DNA of 5,893 nucleotides, taken from Gammaproteobacteria bacterium (GTDB taxonomy: Bacteria > Pseudomonadota > Gammaproteobacteria > UBA9214). Where the stretch lies: NCBI GenBank assembly GCA_030599705.1, contig JAUVNM010000124.1:1-5893 (forward strand), written 5' to 3'. The position numbers and the translations under genes were made by a program. Positions 1 through 4,982 of the stretch are shown in pieces (the stretch's first letter is position 1; each line of letters opens with the position of its first letter). Under the pieces are notes generated by a model. That model saw only the letters and a list, made by a program, of their open reading frames with translations, was not told the origin of the DNA and ran no database searches.

Positions 1-392
1 ACGGGTAATTCATCGGCACATGACCACGGCACCCGTGAATCCCAGAAGATGCGTGCCCCTGGCTGGATCGGCGGCTCACCGTCCAGTGTACCGGCAGGGA
101 TGATCACACCGCCCAGTTGAGGGAACACCCGCGGCATCGGACTGCCACACTGCGAACAAAAGCAATTATAGAAACGCTCGGCTTCCGGCACCTGGTAACG
201 TTTCAGCAATTCCTCGCCCGCCACCCAGGTGAGACAGCTCTCCGGTGTCACCAGTAAATTACTGGCGTGCCCCGTCCCCGTCGTCCTGCGGCAGCGTTGG
301 CAATGGCAGTGATAAAAACGCTGTGCTGCGCCGCTGATTTCGTATTGCACCGCACCGCACAGGCAGTTCCCGGTCAGTGTGAGATGTGTCAT
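1..392 (-). CDS. GFA/CENP-V family zinc-binding protein, C-terminus cut off by the window edge
   Basis: Reading the minus strand from ATG at 392 gives 130 codons with no stop before the left edge. Three cysteine clusters are visible: C10-x-C12, C29-H-C31-x-x-C34 and C77-F-C79-x-x-C82-G. This is the zinc-ligand pattern of the GFA family (Mss4-like fold), named after glutathione-dependent formaldehyde-activating enzyme. The stretch around residues 74-87 (RFYNCFCSQCGSPMPR) and the late F-W-D-S-R-V-P-W (116-123) also fit the family. Members are usually about 130-150 residues, so probably only a few to twenty residues are missing. The start is supported by AAGGA seven bases upstream of the ATG. 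The family's chemistry is poorly established, and I infer only a small cytosolic zinc protein, possibly handling thiol adducts. It diverges from the lipoprotein gene, whose likely start is 74 bp away. Confidence 0.88.
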   Translation of the reverse strand, partial: MTHLTLTGNCLCGAVQYEISGAAQRFYHCHCQRCRRTTGTGHASNLLVTPESCLTWVAGEELLKRYQVPEAERFYNCFCSQCGSPMPRVFPQLGGVIIPAGTLDGEPPIQPGARIFWDSRVPWSCADELP

Positions 393-466
393 TGGTTGAT
401 CCTTTATCCTGTTGGTGCTACATGTGTCCGGAATCCTTTTCCCGCCAGCCACGGTACTATGCCCCA

Positions 467-952
467 ATGCGCCATCTCCCGCTATACACAGCAGTCCCTG
501 TTGCAACCCTGCTTGCCGCCCTCCTGCTGCCCGGGTGTGACGCGCCGGAGACACCGATCAAGGCCAAACCGGCCCCGGCTGCCCGGGAAACCATCCCCCC
601 CGTGGCAACGCCTGCCCCGAAACCGGAACCAAAGCAGGATAAAGGACAACCGCCCGCCGAACAGCGCACCGCAAAAACCCTCAAACTGACCATTGATAAC
701 GATTCACACACCGGGCAGCCTGCCGACCCTTTCGGCAATGTGCCTGAACCTGGCTGGCTGAACAAGGGCCAGGACACTGGCAACATGGGTGAAGTCCCTG
801 TCACAGATAACCTGCTGCCGGACCTGTTCGACACGCAGGCAGACAAGAAGGCCGTGTCCGTGAAAGGGAAAATACTGACGGATGGCGGCAGCGATGGCGC
901 ATCCACAACTATCGACGGTGCCGGGGTTAACATCCAAATACAGACCGACTAG
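467..952 (+). CDS. Small lipoprotein of unknown function
   Basis: I do not recognise this 161-residue protein. Starting at ATG 467 it has a short basic N-terminus (MRH), a hydrophobic stretch at residues 9-21 and a lipobox L-P-G-C with Cys24, so it should be cleaved by signal peptidase II and lipid-anchored. Residues 25-65 form a Pro/Ala/Lys-rich linker. Residues 70-161 look like a small acidic globular domain, rich in Asp, Gly, Asn and Thr and ending in an alternating beta-like stretch (VNIQIQTD). Residue +2 after the cysteine is Asp, an inner-membrane retention signal in E. coli. The reading frame extends further upstream (GTG 386, ATG 422), but those starts would bury the signal peptide, so 467 is preferred. 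No Shine-Dalgarno is visible before it. A TACTAT at 455-460 could be a -10 box for a near-leaderless message, but no -35 box fits. It converges on hipA. Confidence 0.75.
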   Translation: MRHLPLYTAVPVATLLAALLLPGCDAPETPIKAKPAPAARETIPPVATPAPKPEPKQDKGQPPAEQRTAKTLKLTIDNDSHTGQPADPFGNVPEPGWLNKGQDTGNMGEVPVTDNLLPDLFDTQADKKAVSVKGKILTDGGSDGASTTIDGAGVNIQIQTD

Positions 953-983
953 TCCCACAAATCACTGCGACCTGTCCACCAGT

Positions 984-1093
984 TCGCCAGCAAGCTGGCT
1001 CCTGCAAAAACACCAGGTCCACGACCTCGCCTGTAGGAGCGGGCTGAAGGTGAGGCGCTTGCGCCGAGAGGCTGCCCTGGGGCATGCCCGCGA
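984..1093. repeat. REP-like palindrome cluster (inverted REP pair) between convergent genes
   Basis: This gap holds four short palindromes: GCCAGC-AA-GCTGGC at 986-999, AGGTC-CAC-GACCT at 1015-1027, GGCGC-TT-GCGCC at 1054-1065 and GGGCATGCCC at 1080-1089. The first is followed by CTCCTGCA, and TGTAGGAGCGGGC at 1032-1044 is its inverted counterpart (TGCAGGAGC on the minus strand against TGTAGGAGC on the plus strand). GCATGCCCGCGA at 1082-1093 looks like the right half of the same kind of element. This resembles the REP/BIME repeats of Pseudomonas and other gammaproteobacteria. The hairpins lie between the stop codons of the convergent lipoprotein and hipA genes and could stabilise or end both transcripts. 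No T-run follows them, so I do not call an intrinsic terminator. The REP assignment is from memory of the motif, not from a genome-wide count. Confidence 0.6.
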
Positions 1094-1105
1094 ACAGTTG
1101 ACTTA

Positions 1106-2473
1106 CTACTCCGCCAACCGCCCCCGCACCTGCTCCACGATCGCCACCAGGTTTTCCCGGTTGGCCTCCGGCAGGGAACCGAGCGCGCGCAGCCGCTCGC
1201 TGTAGTGTTCGGTCACCTGCAAAGCCTTGCCGGTCATCTCATCCAGTGTGGCCGGCGCCAGTCCGAGACCTTTCGCAAGGCTTCGAACCGCGGCCGCCAG
1301 GCCCGTGGTCTCCCCGGTCGCTGCATCCGTCTCGCCATAGCCCCCGAACGGCATCACCGACAACAGGTTGTGAATCGAGTAGGCGCGCATCGGCGTCGGG
1401 TCATATACCGGCGAGAACGCCAGCGCGTTCTCCGTCCCCACGATCGACAGGTTCTCCAGATGCAGGTCGCCGTTGCCGGTCAACAGCGCCATCAACAACC
1501 GCGCCAGCAAGTGGCGCTTGGCCGCATCGCGGTCGGTGACAAAATCAATCGGTGAACGGTCGATGGCCCGACCCACCGCGTCATAGCTGTAACTGTAATT
1601 GTGCGTAATGCGGGCATCACCCGAGGCCAGCACCGAGTACAGCGATTCGGTAAACAAGGGGTTCTTGTTGGCATCGCGGTCAAAGCGCTCTACCGCCAGC
1701 GCCGGCACCCCGTTGAACTCGACCACCCAGTGCCGCGGCACGCTGAAACCTGCTTCGCGGTGCACATCCAGCGCCAGCGCCTCCAGCTCGACCAGCCCGG
1801 GATACACGGCCGGCTGCTCGAACTTCAACACCACATCGACCAGCCCCTGCGCACCGAAACGGGCCGGCAGGCCGATGCGCCCGTCCCAGCCGGACTCCGG
1901 GATCGACACCAGCAGTTTCGGAATCGCGCCACCGACACTCGGCGTCGGCCCGATCACCTGCATCAGGGCCTCCGCGTCCTGGTCAAACCAGGTGAGATAG
2001 TCCTTCAATGAAAAGTCCGTCTCCTGCGTGATGGCATGCAGCTCCGAACGCGCCGGCGCGGCATACCAGTCCGCGGCCTTTTCATCCGATTCGAACACGT
2101 CGAGGTGACCGATACCGCCATGCCCGGACACCTTGAGGATTTCCCAGTCCGCATCCAGGCCGGAGGCCGGCGACACGCCATTGCGGGCCAGGTATTCGAG
2201 CACCAGCCGGCGTTGAAAATTGTGCTCGCTGTGTGGCGGAATCAGCGACTGGATGGGCGGCAGAAAATCAAAGGCCTCGGTGCGCATGCGCACGATGGTG
2301 TCACTGGCATACACCGCGGGAGTATAGATCGCACCGATGCCAGGCAGGCCGGTGGCAAGGTAGTCCGGGGCATAGGTGAAGCGGCACTCGGACCCGGTCA
2401 GGGTCAGCTGCCCCATGCGCAGCGGTTGCGTCCCCAGCCGCGTCCACACCACCGCCTGCCGGTCTACACTCAT
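1106..2473 (-). CDS. hipA: HipA family serine/threonine kinase toxin
   Basis: This 455-residue protein is the toxin of a HipBA type II toxin-antitoxin pair. Known HipA kinases phosphorylate a translation factor, glutamyl-tRNA synthetase in E. coli, and induce dormancy; the substrate here is unknown. Kinase landmarks appear in order: phosphate-loop region S179-V-G-G-A-I-P-K186, matching S150-VAGAQEK of E. coli HipA with S179 at the autophosphorylation position; K217 in VVLKFE as the ATP-binding lysine; V-E-R-F-D-R at 261-266; G-N-G-D336-L-H-L-E-N341 as catalytic loop; and Y-D358-P as metal-binding Asp. The spacing between these residues is close to that in E. coli HipA. The N-terminal region (about 1-130) includes F-L-P-P-I-Q-S-L-I-P-P (70-80) and G-G-I-G-H-L-D-V-F (119-127). 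The gene looks intact, slightly longer than E. coli HipA (440), and ends in tandem stops TAG-TAA. Its ATG overlaps the hipB stop (ATGA), implying translational coupling. Confidence 0.93.
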   Translation of the reverse strand: MSVDRQAVVWTRLGTQPLRMGQLTLTGSECRFTYAPDYLATGLPGIGAIYTPAVYASDTIVRMRTEAFDFLPPIQSLIPPHSEHNFQRRLVLEYLARNGVSPASGLDADWEILKVSGHGGIGHLDVFESDEKAADWYAAPARSELHAITQETDFSLKDYLTWFDQDAEALMQVIGPTPSVGGAIPKLLVSIPESGWDGRIGLPARFGAQGLVDVVLKFEQPAVYPGLVELEALALDVHREAGFSVPRHWVVEFNGVPALAVERFDRDANKNPLFTESLYSVLASGDARITHNYSYSYDAVGRAIDRSPIDFVTDRDAAKRHLLARLLMALLTGNGDLHLENLSIVGTENALAFSPVYDPTPMRAYSIHNLLSVMPFGGYGETDAATGETTGLAAAVRSLAKGLGLAPATLDEMTGKALQVTEHYSERLRALGSLPEANRENLVAIVEQVRGRLAE

Positions 2474-2712
2474 TCAAACAACGTCCCGCTGTCGATCTTC
2501 TCGCGCAATGGTGCGTCCGTGACCAGGGAGAGTTTCAAGCCCACCACGTGCGCCAGTTCCTTCAGGGTCGAGACACGCATATTCCCGCCCTGCTTGGCGC
2601 GCGACAAGGCCTCGGGGGTGATGCCGGCGCGCTGCGCCAGCGTGATCTGGGTTAGCCCCTGCTCTTTGCCAAGCGCCAGGATCTGCTGCAGGAGGTCTAC
2701 GGTTTCCGTCAT
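2470..2712 (-). CDS. hipB: HipB family antitoxin, XRE-type helix-turn-helix repressor
   Basis: This 80-residue protein is encoded just ahead of hipA and overlaps it by 4 bp (TGA inside ATGA). Residues 9-64 form a Cro/C1-type helix-turn-helix domain. Its core runs L20-T-Q-I-T-L-A-Q-R-A-G-I-T-P-E-A-L-S-R, followed by the usual V-S-T-L-K-E-L-A-H-V-V-G-L (47-59). The short tail (65-80, ending GTLFE) is where E. coli HipB carries its flexible C-terminus. By family knowledge it binds and neutralises HipA and represses its own operon as a HipB or HipBA complex. The ATG at 2712 is supported by AAAGG eight bases upstream. The palindromic element overlapping that ribosome site is the likely binding site. 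The length fits the family (E. coli HipB has 88 residues). Confidence 0.92.
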   Translation of the reverse strand: MTETVDLLQQILALGKEQGLTQITLAQRAGITPEALSRAKQGGNMRVSTLKELAHVVGLKLSLVTDAPLREKIDSGTLFE

Positions 2713-2716
2713 AGTT

Positions 2717-2735
2717 TTAACCTTTAGGTTAACCT
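2717..2735. promoter_or_regulatory. Probable HipB/HipBA operator overlapping the hipB ribosome binding site
   Basis: TTAACCTTTAGGTTAACCT contains three alternating half-sites: AACCT at 2719-2723, AGGTT at 2726-2730 and AACCT at 2731-2735. They make two overlapping dyads (AACCT-TT-AGGTT, and the perfect palindrome AGGTTAACCT) and a 7-bp direct repeat TTAACCT with a 12-bp period. The element starts 5 bp upstream of the hipB ATG, covers its Shine-Dalgarno and lies just downstream of the predicted -10 box. A repressor bound here would block initiation or early elongation. Assigning it to HipB is an inference from position and symmetry. The sequence differs from the E. coli hip operators (TATCC-N8-GGATA). 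Confidence 0.6.
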
Positions 2736-2742
2736 ACGACTA

Positions 2743-2771
2743 ATTTTAGCTATTCTTAACTTATAGTTCAA
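2743..2771 (-). promoter_or_regulatory. Predicted sigma-70 promoter of hipBA
   Basis: On the minus strand, TTGAAC (2771-2766, four of six to TTGACA) is followed after exactly 17 bp by TAAAAT (2748-2743, five of six to TATAAT). Transcription would start near 2736, giving a leader of about 24 bases that carries the operator-like dyads and the AAAGG ribosome site of hipB. This is the best sigma-70 match I found ahead of the operon. It was scored by eye only. Confidence 0.6.
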
Positions 2772-2779
2772 TATCTAGT

Positions 2780-2837
2780 ATTGATTTATACATTAATATA
2801 TGGAGTTCGCTCTGATTAATTGATTTATACATCAATA
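2780..2837. repeat. Pair of near-identical 19-bp repeats with internal dyad symmetry
   Basis: ATTGATTTATACATTAATA (2780-2798) and ATTGATTTATACATCAATA (2819-2837) differ at one base and start 39 bp apart in the same orientation. Each is also a dyad: ATTGAT-TTATAC-ATCAAT in the second copy, with one mismatch in the first. The copies sit just upstream of the hipBA -35 box, centred roughly at -52 and -91 from the predicted start. This is the arrangement of a dimeric regulator's sites, or of a short iteron pair. No binding protein can be named from the sequence. Confidence 0.65.
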
Positions 2838-3009
2838 ATAAAAAGGGGTATCCCCAAAACCACCGCCAGACAAAGTTATACACCAAGCTAATTGGCCTAT
2901 AAGTAATTATTTGCCTAACCAGCTCGCCACCCTTGAGATGATGTTGGCATTACTACTATCCTACTGATTTTGTTATGTATTATTAGCTTTCCTGAAAAAT
3001 GCTCATTTT

Positions 3010-3037
3010 AAAAAAAAGCGCTTAGTATTCAAGCGCT
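3010..3037 (-). terminator. Rho-independent terminator on the minus strand
   Basis: Read on the minus strand, AGCGCTT (3037-3031), a 7-base loop and AAGCGCT (3023-3017) form a perfect 7-bp stem, followed at once by seven T residues (3016-3010). It faces transcripts coming from the SLC13 permease gene, whose stop lies about 115 bp upstream. It would keep that transcription out of hipBA, which lies downstream on the same strand. No T-run follows on the plus strand, so it should act in one direction only. Confidence 0.82.
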
Positions 3038-3057
3038 AGTCACTGGTATTCCGGATT

Positions 3058-3092
3058 CTATCCACAGATTTATCCACAGCTTCTATGGATAA
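3058..3092. promoter_or_regulatory. Cluster of DnaA-box-like sites
   Basis: Three sites lie within 35 bp. CTATCCACA (3058-3066) matches eight of nine bases, TTATCCACA (3070-3078) is a perfect match to the DnaA consensus TTATNCACA, and TTATCCATA on the minus strand (3092-3084) matches eight of nine. The first two are in tandem 12 bp apart and the third faces them. Further TTATNCA matches lie at 2786, 2825 and 2876 in the same AT-rich region. DnaA binding is inferred from the motif alone. The flanking genes are not those usually found next to oriC. Confidence 0.45.
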
Positions 3093-3152
3093 CCATAAAC
3101 ATAATGGGGTCGGCGACAACAGCCATCTTTCTCATTGGTCACTGAGCGCGGA

Positions 3153-4931
3153 TCAAAACGGCCACACCCACAGAATCATCGGTATCGACACCGCAATAAT
3201 CAACACCTCCAGCGGCAGGCCCATGCGCCAGTAATCACCAAAGCGGTAACCGCCCGGACCCAGTATCAGGGTATTGTTCTTGTGGCCGATCGGCGTCAGG
3301 AATGCACAGGATGCCGCCACCGCAACGGCCATCAGGAACGGGTCCGGGCTGACCTGCAGGCGGTTGGCAATATCGACGGCAATCGGCGCGGCCATCACGG
3401 CGGTCGCCGTATTGTTCATCAAATCCGATAGCGTCATGGTCACGACCATTAACAACACCAGCACAAACACCGGTGAACCGCCCGCGGACAGGCCGGTAAT
3501 CCCGGCCGCAATCAGGGCCGTCCCGCCACTGGTTTCCAGGGCAACACCCAGCGGGATCATGGACCCCAGCAACACGATCACCGGCCATTCAATGGAATCA
3601 TACACATGCCGTGCCGGCAGCACGTTGAACAGGACATAAGCCACCACGACCAGGGCAAGTGCCACCGGGAGATATAGCACACCGGAACTTGCCAGCAGGA
3701 TGGCGGTTGCAAACAGACCCGCGGCCAACCAGGCCTTGTGGCGCTGGACCAGTTCATGACCCTGGCCACCCAGCGGCAAGGTGCCCAGCCAGGCATTGAT
3801 CTCCTGCAGTATTTCGTTTGGACCGAAGAGCAGCAACACGTCCCCTGCCCTGACTTCGAGGTTGCGCACCCGCTCACGAAATTGCCGGCCCTCGCGGGAA
3901 ACGCCAAGCAGGGTCACACCATGCCGATACTGCAAGCGCAGGGCAACGGCCGTACGACCCTCGATGCGTGCCCCGTTTGGCACCACCACCTCCATGAGCG
4001 ACATATCTTCACTGCTGAGCAGGCCGGTATCGTGCTCCTTGTCCTGGTAGTCCAGCTTGAGTGCGCCGACAACCCTGTCCATGGCCTCGGGTACCGCTTC
4101 GACCACCAGGATGTCACCCGCGTTGATCTCCACCAGTCGCGCCTGTCCCGGCAACCGCTTGCCGTTGCGAATCAGGCCCACGATCGCCACGTCATTTTCC
4201 TCGGCATCCGCATCGAGTTCACGCACCCGCTTGCCAATCACCGGAGAATCCTCCGGCACATGCAACTCCGCAATGAACTCGCTGACGTCCAGCAGCCCCG
4301 GTGCCGCATCCTGCTGCCTGCGCCCGGCCGGCAGCAGGCGCCACCCGATGGTCGCAACGAACAGCACTCCCACAAAGGCACAGGCAAGCCCGACCGGGGC
4401 AAAGTCGAACATGGCAAAGCTCTCACCCGTCGCCTGCTGACGGAACTTGGCGATAATGATGTTGGGCGGCGTACCGATGAGGGTAATCATTCCACCCAGG
4501 ATGGTGGCAAAAGACAGCGGCATCAGGGTCAGCGCCGGGTTCCGCTGCGCCTTCTTTGCGGCCTGCAGGTCCACCGGTATCAACAGGGCCAGTGCCGCCA
4601 CATTATTCATCACGGCAGACAGGCCGGCAGAAATTCCAGCCATGGCAGCAATGTGCGTTTGCAGTGAATTCGAGAACCGGCTGACCTGCTTTGCAATCAG
4701 CTCAATGGCCCCGGAGCTGGATAAACCCTTGCTGATAATCAGTACCAGCGCAATGATAATCGTCGCCGGATGACCGAAACCCGTAAACGCCTGCTCAGTC
4801 GGGACGACACCCAGGACCAGTGCCGCAAGCAGTGCCATGAAGGCAACCAGGTCATACCGCAGGCGCCCCCAGAGCAGCAGGGCAAAAAAGAAAAACAGTA
4901 TTGTGAATATAATGGCCTGGTCTGTTGTCAT
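3153..4931 (-). CDS. SLC13-type permease with two TrkA_C (RCK_C) domains
   Basis: This 592-residue inner-membrane protein belongs to the divalent anion / Na+ symporter (SLC13, CitM-like) superfamily. The two transmembrane halves are about residues 5-200 and 400-592. Each carries the family's paired re-entrant signature: M108-N-N in the first half with G153-T-P-P-N157, and M505-N-N-T-A-T in the second half with T546-P-I-G-H-K-N-N553. Between the halves lie two cytosolic domains at about 213-292 and 308-383, each with the TrkA_C pattern (R-x-L/V near the start, then I/V-x-A-G-D-I/V-L). Such insertions occur in sulfate-type and YfbS-like members and suggest ligand gating. The substrate cannot be told from sequence; sulfate, a dicarboxylate or another oxyanion is possible. 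ATG 4931 follows an AAGGGGA ribosome site. It lies 51 bp downstream of the YihY gene, probably in one transcript ending at the 3010-3037 terminator. Confidence 0.87.
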   Translation of the reverse strand: MTTDQAIIFTILFFFFALLLWGRLRYDLVAFMALLAALVLGVVPTEQAFTGFGHPATIIIALVLIISKGLSSSGAIELIAKQVSRFSNSLQTHIAAMAGISAGLSAVMNNVAALALLIPVDLQAAKKAQRNPALTLMPLSFATILGGMITLIGTPPNIIIAKFRQQATGESFAMFDFAPVGLACAFVGVLFVATIGWRLLPAGRRQQDAAPGLLDVSEFIAELHVPEDSPVIGKRVRELDADAEENDVAIVGLIRNGKRLPGQARLVEINAGDILVVEAVPEAMDRVVGALKLDYQDKEHDTGLLSSEDMSLMEVVVPNGARIEGRTAVALRLQYRHGVTLLGVSREGRQFRERVRNLEVRAGDVLLLFGPNEILQEINAWLGTLPLGGQGHELVQRHKAWLAAGLFATAILLASSGVLYLPVALALVVVAYVLFNVLPARHVYDSIEWPVIVLLGSMIPLGVALETSGGTALIAAGITGLSAGGSPVFVLVLLMVVTMTLSDLMNNTATAVMAAPIAVDIANRLQVSPDPFLMAVAVAASCAFLTPIGHKNNTLILGPGGYRFGDYWRMGLPLEVLIIAVSIPMILWVWPF

Positions 4932-4982
4932 GTGCGTCCCCTTACGCGAGCGGGCAGAGTCACTGCCTGTCCCCGGTATGAT

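Larger units (their letters stand above)
2713..3152. other. AT-rich non-coding region between hipB and the SLC13 permease gene
   Basis: These 440 bp contain no gene I can support: reading frames on both strands are short and lack coding character. Base composition is much more AT-rich than the flanking genes. From hipB outward the stretch holds the hip operator and promoter, the two 19-bp dyad repeats, a short GGGG-TAT-CCCC palindrome (2845-2855), a TTATACACC site (2876-2884), about 120 bp with nothing recognisable (about 2885-3005), the minus-strand terminator (3010-3037) and a cluster of three DnaA-box-like sites (3058-3092). The last 60 bp before the permease stop show nothing clear. Confidence 0.75.

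Noticed and set aside
393..466. Divergent promoters between the GFA gene and the lipoprotein gene
   Set aside because: No pair of -35 and -10 boxes with acceptable spacing could be read for either direction. Only an isolated TACTAT was seen.
2036..2743. Long plus-strand reading frame opposite hipBA (235 codons)
   Set aside because: It is antisense to clearly recognisable hipA and hipB, has an Arg/His/Gln-rich composition typical of shadow frames in GC-rich DNA, and matches no family I know.
2819..2836. FNR/CRP-type site, because of TTGAT...ATCAA half-sites
   Set aside because: The FNR consensus has four bases between the half-sites, and here there are six in both copies.
2845..2855. GGGG-TAT-CCCC palindrome followed on the minus strand by five T residues, as a terminator
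   Set aside because: The stem has only 4 bp and the loop 3 bases, with no extension by pairing, and no transcript needs to end there because the strong hairpin at 3010-3037 lies upstream.
2937..2966. Short plus-strand peptide from the ATG ATG at about 2938
   Set aside because: It has about nine codons, no ribosome site and no coding character, and is best explained as chance in AT-rich DNA.
3071..3091. E. coli-type hip operator, from TATCC and GGATA in inverted orientation
   Set aside because: The spacing is 11 bp instead of 8, and the site lies about 350 bp from hipB. The same bases fit DnaA boxes better.
3738..4667. Long plus-strand reading frame opposite the SLC13 permease (309 codons)
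   Set aside because: The permease on the minus strand has all of its family motifs. This frame has shadow-like composition and no recognisable domain.
4943..4957. Hairpin GGCAG-AGTCA-CTGCC in the gap between the yihY and permease genes, as a terminator
   Set aside because: The 5-bp stem has no following T-run. At most it is a weak attenuator, and the genes still look co-transcribed.
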